Shown piece after piece: positions 35,653 to 47,712 of a stretch of 64,000 nucleotides of DNA; position 1 is the first letter of the stretch; every line of letters starts with the position of its first letter. The notes under the pieces are model-generated. The model was not told where the DNA came from. It ran no database searches and was given only the letters and a program-made list of their open reading frames with translations. The position numbers and the translations under genes are program-made. Origin of the DNA: Silene latifolia (taxonomy: Eukaryota > Streptophyta > Magnoliopsida > Caryophyllales > Caryophyllaceae); the NCBI RefSeq assembly GCF_048544455.1, contig NC_133536.1, positions 192,823,325 to 192,887,324 on the forward strand, written 5' to 3'.

Positions 35653-36266
35653 TTAAATTTAGAAAACACAATAATATAGTGATTTTTCTTAAAATTAACA
35701 TGTCCCATTTATAGAATTAATTAGTATCATCATAGAATTATAAATTAAATTAAATGTAGTAAAAGTAATAGTAGCAGCAACGAGATTAATAAAATTAACA
35801 CTATTAATGTGGGAGTAGTGACCGTTATAATAATGACAGTGGGAGTAGTGAATGTAACAACGAATGAAAGTAACAGTGGTAATATGAACAATTAAATAAC
35901 CAATCGACTCAATAAAATATTTTATTTATTTAAATATAGGCTGGATAAAATTAACGGGAATAATGAATTTAACAAAAAAATTAGAAGAATTAGTAAAAGA
36001 AACAATAGTAACCACGGGAGTAGTGAACGTAATGATATTAACAAAAAATGTCGTAAAAGTAATAATATTAATAGTGGGGTAGTGAACGTGTCTCATAATT
36101 TGAAAATAAATTTTACATTTCATCATAATTACAAGATATGTCATAGAAAAATATATTACTAATAGTAAACGTGTGAGTTAGACAACTTCAACATAGTTTA
36201 TTTCATTGAAAATAAAATTTAACGGTAAATAGGGGTAGCCCGGGCAAAGCCGGGCACCAAACCTAG

Positions 36267-37112
36267 TAATAATATAATTTGTAATGGTAATAATAATAAT
36301 GGTAATTCCTATAATAATTAGAATAAGGTAATTGTAATAGTTTTCTAATTGGCCTCATATACTCTCTAATCTTAGACTATAAATACCATGATAATTCTGA
36401 AAAATAATTCATAAAATAAAAGAAGGAGCTTTTGGAGACGGAAGAGCAATTAAACGATAAAAGGTAAAACCGTCTTAAACTTAATTGAATTCGTTTTATA
36501 GCTTGTAACCGTAGTAATATTTGACCACCATGTAACACCTATAGACCACCATAGGACTCGTGACTTGGACCTAGAGCCACCCTAGACCCCCATGACTCTG
36601 ACCTGACCTTCATTGACCGTCGTTGACCGTGCTGGGGTGGTTTTTGGGGCGGTTAAAGGTGGCGGGTTGGCTTATGCGGGCTTGGGGATTTTGGGGTTCG
36701 AACAATAATTGACCCACTAATTGGACACGGCGTGACCTGGGAATGGTGGGGATATGTCGGGGTGGCCGAGTCGACCATGAGGGGGGTGTTGGTGTGGTGG
36801 CGGGTGGCGGTTGGTGGCGGCAGAACAGGGGAAAGCAGAGGACTTATCGTGGCTCTCTTAAGACGCGCACCATAGCCGCATTTCTGACCATGAGTGAGGT
36901 TGGAAGGTACCGTTGGAACCGCCATGGACCAGGGGTGGCAATGGTTGTGGTCGTTGGGTCTGAGAGTGGCTGTAGTGGTCGTGGTGGTGGGTTTTATACA
37001 CGGTGGAGGGTGGTGTTTGGGGATTGATGGGTAGAGAAGGGGATTAGGGCGCGTGTTTGTGGGCAGCTGTTGGTGGTTTGACGGGTGGTCAGTGGGTATT
37101 TGGATGGGTCGT
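36267..37112. repeat. Solo LTR segment between Helitron and inner solo LTR
   Basis: Part of the 33909-60466 solo LTR. It includes a G-rich stretch (36600-37080, GGTGGCGG/GTGGTGG-type text) that generates spurious open frames on both strands. No gene recognised. Ends with the GTCGT duplication at 37108-37112. Confidence 0.5.
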
Positions 37113-39797
37113 TGATAAGTAGCATTTTAGTCGTATTTTACCACGCATTTATACCTTATTCCGACTCGATTTTGTGTGTTTAAATGTCTAAAAAGCTCAT
37201 TTAATTACTAATTTATAATAATTAGTCGTATTAGTTTATAATTAATAATTAATTGTATTTATGTATAATATTAGTATTATTATTATAATAATTTAATGTG
37301 CAGGCAAGACGGGAAAGTGAGGCGGAAGAGCAAGACGAGATTATGAGAAGAAATGGCGGAGGTGAAAATAGGCTAAAATTTGGAAAAATAAACGAAGTAA
37401 AGGAGCAGCTGCTAATTTCAGACGGTCTTTGCTGAACTTTTACTACCACCTCCGGCCACCGTGGCAGCCACCACTCACCACGACTAACATCCTCCCACTT
37501 CCAACATCACATCCCAACCATCCACGACCACCATGGACCACCGCAACAGCCACCACGAACCCACCTTTCCCCCCTAGCCTCAAACATACAATTACAACTA
37601 TTTCATGCGACCATCTTTCAACCACCACCAATGCCACCTCCAGCCACCTTACAAACCTCCCACAAACACCAATGACCTCACCCCACTTCCACCTACACAA
37701 AACTACCACGTAATCCCACCACTGATCACCAAGGTGGCAGCCACGACTCAGATTTCGAGCCCCGCGCGCTGCTTTTCCCTTGTTTTCGCACTCCCTTCTT
37801 CCCTGAGCCGGCAGCCCGGCGGCCGCCACCAAGACCGGCTGGGACACTCCCCAAAAATCCCTCCATTTTCCAGAAGACTCCCTGCCGGTCATGACCCCGG
37901 CAGCGGCCAACCGGCACGCAGCACTCTTCCTCTTTAATTACTCTCAAATCCGCAAGCTTGTTTGTCTATGCCGTCTGACCGGCAGCCGCCACACCGGTAC
38001 CCACCACACCGCGTCATTTCCCTACTCCTGCTTCATGTTTCTCGCTGCCGGGTCCCTGGCCGGCGGCCGGCTTGCCGGCAGGGATCCCCTGTTTACGTTT
38101 TTGCCCTGTTTCAAGCTTGAACGTGCGTGGATGCTTTTGCTTTTGTTTTCACGTGGTAATTTAGTATCATTAGTATTAATTATTATATTAATATTATTAT
38201 TGTTAATCATGGTAATTAGTAATATAATTAGTATTATTACTAGTGTTATTATTAGGTTGTTATTATTATTATCATTAGTGTAATTAAAATTGTAATTAGA
38301 GGATGCTATATAAGTCCCCTCTATCAACCTACCTTAGATTCTAATTCCACCTTAAAGACATTAGATTAGAAATTAGACTAGTTAGATTATTTTTCTCTCT
38401 AAACATTTTGTAGAACCCTAAATTTATTTTCCTCTCTCAATTTTTTCCTTTTACCCAAGTTGAATCTTTATTCAAAAAATTAATACAATTGTTCTCTAGC
38501 TTATCCAAGTTCTTCTCTTTTCATTAGTTTACAATTAGTAATTTTGGGTTGTATTTGGAGAATTGAAGAATCCTTCCATATTTCAATCCAAGTTTTCATC
38601 TTTATGTTTGTTGGTATAATCCTTCCTCTTAATTCTCTCTTTAATTTCAACTGTTTACATTTACTTTCTTCCTAGTTTTAATTTGATTGTTGTGTTTGAA
38701 TTTCTCTTTTATTGCTAGATTATCTTTTTTCTTTCTTGTTCATCTTTTCATGTTCACCATTGTTATTCCCTTTCAAAGCTTGAGTCTTTGAGTTGTTGAG
38801 TCAAAGATTGTTACTTTTCGCATTAATCATGTGCCATCTTAGTTTAATTAGCCTTTCCTAATTGATTTGTTGGTTGTTACATGTTTAATTGTAGAAGTCA
38901 ATTCTAGATTATGTCCATGTCTAAAGTATCCATCTTTATTGTTTCTTTTGCCTTTGGCACCATGATTTGTGAGTAGTTTCCTTCTAGGACTCGGTTTGAC
39001 CCGCATGGGTAATTTCACTAATTAATTCTCATTAAGGCTAATTTGTTGGGGGAAATTGGTGAGGGTAGCTTAGAGGAATGACTTGACTTATGGACCGATT
39101 TTTGGGTAGTGTCAATTTGTGACCCTTGTCCACCAACGAGAGTTGGTTAGGTTGTGAATAGGATACCCGAAATTTGGACCTATTGCTAACCTAGGTTGAG
39201 ACCGAAAGGGAGAACCGAGGGAGGGCACCTCTAAGCTTGTGTTTGAATTCGACCTTCGAGAGAAGGAGTTGGATGACCCGGAAAACGGTGAGGGCTTAAT
39301 GACCTTAGCCATTACTAAGCCACCTTGGGAAAATGCATGTTCTTAGGGTAGCCGGGTAATAGGTTAGGGATTCCGACCTTCGAACCCGAGAGGGGGGTCG
39401 GTGGGTAGTTCTAGTGTCCTATTGCGAACCCGAGAGGGAGGTTTTAGGCGAATTAGAGCCATCTCCCCCTTACCTTTCTACCCTTTAAGATTAGGCAAGG
39501 GAATTGCCATGTGGAATTACGTATAGTCGTGGGAGAACCGAGTTCTAGCCTCTCCTATTATTTGATTAACTCTTAATCTATTTTAGCTTGTCTTTACTTC
39601 TCTTGTTTATTTGCATTCCATTTTGCTAGCTTAGTTGTTAGAATTTTATAATTACCTTGTTATTGTTCACGTAGCTAACTTATAATTTGAGACAAAACTA
39701 ATACTCAAACCTTGATCTCCTTGTGGTTCGACCTCGACTACCCTTACTAGTTGAGTTAATTGTTTGATCGGGTACGACGACCTCTACCCGCTTATCA
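37113..39797. mobile_element. Second solo LTR, 2.7 kb
   Basis: Begins TGATAAGTAGCATTTTAGTC and ends CCCGCTTATCA, with target duplication GTCGT at 37108-37112 and 39798-39802. Ends are TG...CA and terminally inverted (TGATAAG/CTTATCA). A TATA-like GCTATATAAG at about 38307 is followed by leader-like text. No primer-binding site, polypurine tract or coding domain is present, so it is a solo LTR. Its first quarter is C/G-rich (37440-38090), unlike its surroundings, and produces long overlapping but meaningless frames. Confidence 0.85.
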
Positions 39798-42099
39798 GTC
39801 GTGGTGTAGGGAGGAGGTAAGCAGGTTGGGTGAGGACCATGGTGGTTGGTGGTGTCGGTTTGGAGGGTGTTTATGGGAGTGGTTGGTCACAGTTTGAAAT
39901 CGTGTGCGAGGAGAGTGTTTTGTGTTTGGGGCAGGTTGGTTTAGGTTATTTGAGTTTGTTTTGTAATCGGGTTTCTTATATCGTAAACCTTTAATAATTA
40001 TAGTACATAATTAGTTTGAATAATTAATATAATAAAAGGAATAAATAAGTAAATAATTGAATTATAATATTTTGTATAGGTAACGGAATTGGTTGAACGG
40101 ATTTATTGAAGAATAATACTTCTAGTTGATTGCTTTTATTGGATTGCTGATCAGGTAGGGATAATCCTACTCAACTCTTATTCGATAATATTTGGTTTAT
40201 TGGATGGCTTATATTAAAGTGAATTGATCATATGTGAATTGTGTTGGTTGATATCATTGTAATTGTTGGAAGGGAGAATTGTATTGCATTGTGTTGGTTG
40301 ATATTATTATATTTGTTGGAAGGTTGAATTATAATACATTGTGTTGGTTGATGTTAATAATTGTGATGAGTTGAATTAATTGTTATCGTTGATTGTGAAT
40401 GGGGTTATTGTGAAAAGCTGTGCGACAGTCAGTTATGAGTTGTTGAGGGAGTTTGTACACTGGGGTGATGTCAATATGTACGTTATGAGAGGGGAACCAA
40501 ACCTTTGCTTGTCCCCAAGCAAACTATGAATGCAACTAAGAACAGATAGTGGAACGGGACCAACTTATCAACTACAAATCATCCACCAAAACCAGTTTAA
40601 TGCAACAACTAACAAAGTGGCAAGTGATAAGTGCAAACGAATTAAATCAATGTCTCAAACTTACTGAACCGTCGACCTTGCAAGACTCATAGATATCGGA
40701 CTCTCACGGGTCGCTCATTACTCAAATTAGGCACAGGGTGAGTATATAAGTGAAAGATATAAAGAAGTAAAGACACTCACCTAACTCAACCTATAAGAGC
40801 ATGCATGCAGTTTAACATGAAAAGAATCTCTACGACCGTACATATGCATTCCCACCAACTGATGACCAAGACACATGCCGAGGACTTATATTTGGGTAAG
40901 TGAGGTAATGGGTAAGAAGGGGCTAAAATGAATTTGGAAATGTGGAGTGAATAGCCAGGCTAGCAACAACGGATCCAAATTTTGAAACTACATCCCAACT
41001 TCATACTCAATATATATCAATACAAAACAGTGCAAATTGGATGCACTCAACTCACAATACACCACATAAACTTGTCAACTCCTCATAAGATACAGATAAG
41101 ACATGGGAGTAAAATCACAACGAATTAAACTTCAGCTCATGATTTTTTCGTAATTTTTTCTTTTCTTCTTTTTTTTTTTCTTTTTCAATTCTTTTTCTAA
41201 TTTTTTTCTTTTCCACACAATTTTTCTTTTCGTATTTTCTTCTTTCCATTCCCTTCAACATATCCACCAACTTCTTCAAATTAGATATATAACCAAACAG
41301 CAATGAAACATTCCCAATAACTATTGATTACTAGCTCGGCCAGGGTAGGCATAATTATAGATTGTAGTTAAACAGGACAAAGAAGGCAATTTGGCTATGT
41401 GAGGCTCACGAGTAGAATGAAATAAAGGGAACTGCCTCTCCTAACATGTGTCACCATCCACGAACCGAATGCATACAGGTATTAAGAAGACTAGATTCAT
41501 GCTTATGCAAATTGATGTTACATGCCTTATAGAGAGTACTACTCACGTCCTACATGAAACCGGTCATGAATGTCACCAGTTTAATAAGCTCTGACCTCAG
41601 AATGTAATGTAGCTTGCCAATACGTGAGTCAAGTCGATTCGTTCAGATAAGAGAGAAACAAAAACTCGTAGATTATGCACAATACCATGCCAACAAAATG
41701 TCAAGATATGCATGTCAAGGGTAAAGACTCATAGTAGTGTCAAAGTTCAAGCGTTCCGACTCAAAATAAACGTGAAAATTTTTTGAATTTTATGTGATTT
41801 TTTTTTTTACTTAAAAACAACGATGCATGCGAAAATGAATAAACGTGCAAACGGAAATGCAATAAAACATGCAGACACAGATATGGATGCATACCTCCCC
41901 AAACCAAACCGTACAATGCCCTCATTGTACCAACACTAGGGAAAGAAATGCAAACTAAGGAGAAAAGGATAGCGGGAGTCGGAAAACTTACAAGACGGCG
42001 TAAGGAGGGACCTCCCCAAACCGACCATGAACATGGGAGGTTATGGACAGCCACGCGGCAGCTCAACAGACGAAAAATAGCAGCTAGACCACGTAACTG

Positions 42100-42284
42100 C
42101 TCGATCGAACAGAGCAGAATTGTTCGATCGAGAAGATTGGGTGCCAAAAGGGCTCGATCGAGAAGATAGGTTACTCGATCGAGATAAACGGTTTTGCAGC
42201 ATATCGATCGAGGAAAACAGTTGCTCGATCGAGTAAAATTCTCAGCAAAAGTAGTCGATCGAGTAGAAAAACCACTCGATCGAG
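42100..42284. repeat. TCGATCGA array 1, 3' non-coding tail of Athila-like element
   Basis: Eight TCGATCGA palindromes start at 42101, 42124, 42154, 42175, 42204, 42225, 42255 and 42276. Intervals are 23, 30, 21, 29, 21, 30, 21. Spacers of 13 nt alternate with spacers of 21-22 nt (the first is 15). Spacer sequences differ from one another (GAAGATAGGTTAC, GGAAAACAGTTGC, GTAGAAAAACCAC). It lies downstream of the integrase end, on the 3' side of the element. Confidence 0.95.
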
Positions 42285-42469
42285 CTACAGCACCTGAAAA
42301 ACGTACAAAATAAGTATAGGAAATACGAGAGACGCATAGTTCAGCGTTCGAAGTTCAAAACACAGCAAAAAGAAAGAAAGAAAATAAGTTTAACTAAAGT
42401 ACAACAAAATTGTCCGGGTTGCCTCCCGGAAAGCGTAGGTTTAAGAGGTCTCGCACGACCTTTCTGGCT

Positions 42470-43957
42470 TCAACTAACTGGCTCATCGAGGTCGTCGAAG
42501 TACAAGACTTCAACACGGTTGTGTGCATCATTTGCTTCATGGTAATGCTTCACATATTGTCCATTCACTTTGAACCTATCTCCCTCAGAACCTTCTAGCT
42601 CAACAGACCCAAATTTAGTGACAGTTGTCACTGTATATGGGCCACTCCACCTGGACTTCAGCTTGCCAGGAAATAATCGCAGTCGGGCATTAAACAGCGA
42701 CACCTTCTACCCGACATGAAATTCCCGAGGTAAGATCCTTTTGTCGTGCCATCTCTTCGACTTCTTCTTGTAGATGCGTGAGCTATCATAGGCGTTGAGC
42801 CTAAACTCCTCTATTTCATCTAGCTGCAATAGACGGTTCTGACCACACAACTTAGGATCAAAGTTAAGTTCACGAATTGTCCACCAAGCTTTATATTCTA
42901 ACTCAACAGGTAAATGACATAACTTCCCATAAACTAACCGATAAGGCGATGCACCAATCGGTGTCTTAAATGCAGTCCTATAAGCCCATAATGTGTCCTC
43001 CAGTTTAAGACTTCAGTCCTTCTGTGATTTAGAAACTACTTTAGCTAAGATCTCTTTAATCTCGCGATTAGAGACCTCAACTTGACCACTAGTTTGGGGA
43101 TGATACCCCAAACCACGCCGGTGTTGAACACCAACCTTAGACAAGATGGAAGTTAGTTTCTTTTCCTTAAAGTGCATTCCCCCATCACTAATGACGACCC
43201 TAGGGACACCAAAGCGGGGAAATATAATATTTTTAAACATCTTAATCACGGTATTGGCATTACAATGGGGTGAAGCAATTGCCTCCACCCACTTAAACAC
43301 ATAATCAACAGCTATCAAGATATACCTGTTACCTTTAATAGACGGGAATGGTCCTTGGAAATCGATGACCCAGACATCGAAAACCTCAACCTCTAAGATA
43401 CCATTTTGTGGCATCTCGTGTCTCTTTGAATTGTTCTCAGAGCGTTGGCAGGCATCACAAGCTGAAACAAAAGCTTTAGCATCAGCAAACAAAGTGGGCC
43501 AGTAGAAACCAGACTGAAGTACCTTAGCCACGGTACGCGATGGACCGTGGTGACCATCATAAGAGGATGAGTGACAGCCTTCCAAGATCATTTTGGTCTC
43601 CCACTACGGAATACACCGTCTGTAGAGACCGTCTTCACACTCCTTAAATAAATAAGGGTCATCCCAGAAGTACTGCTTAGCGTTATACAGAAAATGCTTC
43701 CTCTTCTGATGAGAAAGGTCAGGCGGCAGCGTGCCACTGACAACGTAATTAGCTAAATCTGCATACCAAGGATCTTGGTTAATAATAGAAGACAAAACAG
43801 CAAACAAAGAGTCATCAGGAAAAGAATCATCAATAGGTAAAGAATCTTCTCCCTTTTGCTGTGACAGTCTCGACAAATGATCAGCTACAACGTTCTCAGC
43901 ATCTTTCTTATCTTTTATCTGCAAATCAAACTCCTGAAGAAGGAGTATCTGTAACAC
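42470..43957 (-). pseudogene. Athila-like pol: RNase H end, integrase and C-terminus
   Basis: Minus strand. 43957-43604 holds the last part of RNase H (EFDLQIKDKKDAENVVADHL) and the spacer to integrase. 43591-43013 is integrase: zinc finger H-H-C-C (CHSSSYDGHHG, CDACQR) and catalytic D, D and E in VIDFQGP, VISDGG and SGQVEV. 42703-42470 is the C-terminal domain (RLFPGKLKSRWSGPYTV) ending DDLDEPVS. Stops fall at about 43604 and 43013 and again near 42704, each inside otherwise continuous homology in the same or a neighbouring frame, so this is not a functional polyprotein. The first codons are shared with the duplicated GTATC target of the chromovirus. Confidence 0.88.
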
Positions 43958-46649
43958 CCCGTAATTTCGGACCGTTATTATATTGCGGAAGTAATTTATT
44001 AATCAAGTTGAATTTAATATTTATGTATTTGAAGTAATAATAATTCAATAAAATATAATTCTATTATATTTTGAAGTAAAGTATTTATTTTGATAGTTTC
44101 GAAATGTTCAAAAATAGTTTAAACCATGTAAAAACCTTTTATTTCGAAAATGGCAATTCTTGTGAAAATTGGGCAAACGATTTTGGAAATGGGTCATATG
44201 AGTACTCAATCTTCTTGTAATCTCGTGTTTAAGAACTTTGGCATTGTCGGAATTTGCATTTGACAAACGGTTCTAATTATCGTCGAAACGAGCCAAAACC
44301 GACTAATAAAATTCCGCCAAAAATCCCGTCTCTTCCCCTTTTGAACGGCACACCCTTCCTCCTCCTTCCCTTTACATTTTTCTTTTCCAACTTCATTATA
44401 CTTGAACATTCTAACATGTTCTAAACATAAAACACCATTTTCATACCTTTCTAAGCTAATTTTCATCATAATTCACTCATTTCTACTCCAAATTTCATAA
44501 GGATTACATATTTGGAATCCTCTCTTCATTTCCAACATCCTAGTATGTATTAAATTCATTTGCCCTAAATTTATTTTATCCACCATTTTTAGGGTTTTGA
44601 TTTTAGTGCTTATAATTGTGTTTTTATTGTTTATTTAGGTGAAGATTTAGAAGACGAGTTTGGAGACTCGTATGTAGTTGAAGATAGTGGCTAGCATGTA
44701 TATTAGGGTTTGGTGTTCAAGGTGCTAATTGCTCATTCTTAGCTAAAGGTAACATATTTCGAGTTACTCGACGAATAAATGTCACATTCTTTGCTTTTTG
44801 TGTGATTTTGTGCATGTTAATTGAGTGGTTTATTTCACATGAAAATATGGGTTAAATTCATGTCTTTCATAAGTATAAGCTCACATATTAGTATGGAAAT
44901 GAAATGGGAATGATTAATTGATGCTTAAAACGGTGTTAAAATGAACAAAAACGGAGAAACAGAGGATTAGGGGTGGCGGCCCAGCAGGCCCGGCAGGCCC
45001 GTGCAGGCCCACGGCAGCCCTGGGTTGGCCCGGGTCGGTCCGTTGCTTGTTTTCGTGATTTTTCATGCGTTGTTCGTCGTTTCGGGTTTATTAATGTTAT
45101 ATTTAGTATAAGTAACATATGGGTAATCTTATGAAATGAATAATGTTAGTAGTAAATATAATGTTGGTGGTAAAATTATTCTTATATTGGTAGTTGCACA
45201 TGTTAGGATAGGTTATGATATGAAATTGTAATTAATAGGCTTGAAATGAACTTTATAGCAATAATTGCAATGTTTGGATGATTATGCCGAAAACTGAGCC
45301 CTTAGTCCCTTTGACTGAATCGATGTCAGTCAATTGTGTGATTGGTCAGCCGCGATTGAACCCGTACCTTTCGCAGGGCTGGGGTTGCGGGTAAAAATTC
45401 GGTTGGATGAATTATTGTGAGAAATGGATAATTGGCCTTATTCTTGTTTTAGGCCATTTATTATGTTTTATTTCACATGTGTTGTTGGTTGGTTTGAATG
45501 GTTTCTTATATTGTAGAAACGGCCCTAGATTCCCTGAAACCTTTAATATTGTTAATATTGCTTGAAATGGAATTGGTATTGAATACTTCTTGCAGGTTGT
45601 TGTGTTTGTCATAGATAGGCCTTTATAGTCTTTGACGAGTGTATGTTCACTGCTCAATAGCCTTTGTGTTCCTGACTTGGTGGGTTTATATCCAAGTTGG
45701 GGCATGACCTCGTTACTTATTTTGAGAGTAAGTGGTCAGCTTAAGTACTAGCCAACCCTTTGGTGGACTCCTTAGGGTACTCACTTGGTTTTAAAAAAAT
45801 TGTGGGTCTTGGGTGCGGTGGTGTGTATCCGCATGTCTAGGTCTGCGCAGATTTAGGACTAGGGTTGTGTTGTGTCTTGGCCATGTTTTGATAGAACTTC
45901 TGAGCCAAGATACCGGTTCGATTACCTTCCCTACCTCGTGGTATAGACTCGAGTTACAGAGTGACTATTGACCGTGCTAAGAACTTATGCCTGTTTTTGA
46001 TATATCGTCCTTTCTTGTATGGTGATTCTATGAATTGTAATAGGTGAGATGCAAGCCGGTTACAATTGATAGAGTTTGGATTACTGCTTGTTATATGTTT
46101 CACATGATAGTTTAATTTGGTCAGTTTAGTGTTCATATGTTAGAATACTCGATAATTAATTTATTTATGATGTTGTTACATGTTACATTACATGTTACAT
46201 TAAATATGACATTTCGTGGCTGGGAGGACTCGAAGTTACTCCCCACTGAATTGTGGCTTTCGTGTTTGTATAAAATGCGAATGGCAGGTTGATGATGATT
46301 AGATGGGGTACACGGACGAGCTAGTGAGCAAAAGAACCTTGGACTTAGTTTGGTTATATTTTGTAGTAAACCTTTAAACATATGGTTGTGTTATATTTTG
46401 GAGGGACATATGTCTCCCTCTTTTACTTTGGTTTGTATCACTTTATTCTCGCGACTTTAGCATGGTTATGTAAATTAGTTTGTTAGTATTTGCAGGTTTT
46501 GGCACTCTTCATTTGGAAATGTTTGTGAATGGTTTAGAAAGGTTTTTAAAATTACAGGTTTTATCTAGTTGAACCAATTACAAACATATCCTGTCAGTTT
46601 TTCTGTAGAATTTACGTGTCTGTTTAACACTAAAAATGAGGGTGTCACA
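43950..46649 (+). repeat. 5' LTR of chromovirus
   Basis: 2,700 bp, TGTAACACCCCG...GGGTGTCACA. It lacks AAATAAGGGCATATCGGGAA-type text that the 3' LTR has near 51840. Small open frames in it are repeated identically in the other LTR and are not genes. Confidence 0.95.
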
Positions 46650-46651
46650 GT

Positions 46652-46670
46652 TGGTATCAGAGCTTGTTGC
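46652..46670 (+). other. Primer-binding site (initiator tRNA-Met)
   Basis: TGGTATCAGAGCTTGTTGC starts two bases after the 5' LTR; TGGTATCAGAGC complements the 3' end of plant initiator tRNA-Met, as usual for chromoviruses. Confidence 0.9.
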
Positions 46671-46824
46671 TCCCGACGCACGTTTGTGCACCCCACTTAA
46701 AATCACTTGACCTTTAAATAATAAACTTGAGAGATGGGTAGGATGGGTAGATTTAGGATTTTATGTGGTAGCCTATTTGTGATTGCTAATTGTTAAGTAC
46801 TAATTAAATTTTCTCTTTTGCAAG

Positions 46825-47712
46825 ATGGCTCCGCCAAGAAGAGTGGATGATGCTATTTTACAAGCTCTTACTCAAATCCTCCAAAACCAACAAAACCAGC
46901 AGAATCAACAAGCTCCTCCTCCTCCCCCGCCTCCTGAGTGTACTCCAGGCACCTATACTTGGGTGGCTAACCAATTAACCCGAAACAACACTCCCACTTA
47001 TGGTGGAGAAATTGATCCAGTTGCTCTTACGGGGTGGTTTCGGGAGTTAGAGAAAAGCTTTACGTTGTATGATGTTCAGAAGGAACATAAAGTGAAGCTG
47101 GCATCTCACTTCCTAGTACGAGAAGCAGATCGATGGTGGTCTATGACTGGGCCTACTGTTTCATCTGAACCGGGTTTTGACTGGGAACGTTTCAAGGAAT
47201 TAGTGGAGGCCCGATTCTATCTGCAAGAACTTAAACAGCAGAAGTTGAAAGAATTCATGGAATTAAAGCAAGGAAGCCTTCCTGTTCAGGCCTTCACTGA
47301 TAAATACAACGAGTTGGCTCATTATGCAACTAGATTGGTGAAGGATGACAACGAAAAAGCTTTCTTTTATCTTGAAAAGCTCTCTCCTAAAATCAAAAGC
47401 ATGGTCCGACGGGACTCCACCAGCTTTATTTCAATTTACAATGATGCTTTATGGGCTGAGAATTCACTGAAAGACATTGAAAATGAAGCTCGTGCAACCA
47501 ATTCCAGTCTTGGCAAGAGGCCTTTATATCCATCTTCTAGGCCCTATACTCCTTCACCCAGGTTCACCTCTTCTCCCTCTGACTCAAACAAGAGGAGATT
47601 TGTTCCTACTGTGCAAGTTAACCGGGGTGGTCAATCTTCGGCTTTTAACAACAATAAAGGTGCTAAAGACCGAGTGTGCTATAATCGCAAGAAACCAAAG
47701 ACATCCTGGTAA
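46825..47712 (+). pseudogene. Chromovirus gag, frameshifted before its zinc knuckles
   Basis: Gag capsid protein: a glutamine/proline-rich N-terminus, then the retrotransposon gag domain (LTGWFRELEKSFTLYDVQ, SHFLVREADRWW, FKELVEARFYLQELKQQK). The frame leaves homology near 47699, where one extra base shifts it just before the zinc knuckle and a stop follows at 47712. The knuckle itself ([16 protein letters not shown]2CX4HX4C, about 47740) continues in the neighbouring frame joined to pol. An Arg replaces the first-knuckle Cys upstream. Confidence 0.88.

Larger units (their letters stand above)
34285..36266 (+). mobile_element. Helitron-like element
   Basis: The 3' end shows the Helitron signature: a GC-rich hairpin (GCCCGGGCAAAGCCGGGC, 36238-36255), 7 nt, then CTAG at 36263-36266, followed by host T. 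A plausible 5' end is TCAATACTATATATTAATT at 34285, preceded by A, so the insertion would be between A and T. Without the MULE inside it is about 0.83 kb and non-coding. The 3' end is well supported; the 5' end is an inference from composition. Confidence 0.55.

Noticed and set aside
36653-37947. Several 90-155-codon frames on both strands
   Set aside because: They arise from biased GC-rich text of the solo LTRs, overlap one another antisense and match no family.
41115-41303. Lysine-rich minus-strand frame
   Set aside because: It translates a poly-T/TTTTCTT tract in the non-coding tail of the Athila-like element.
44206-46381. Small minus-strand frames repeated at 51917-54082
   Set aside because: They are identical because they lie in the two chromovirus LTRs, and show no protein features.
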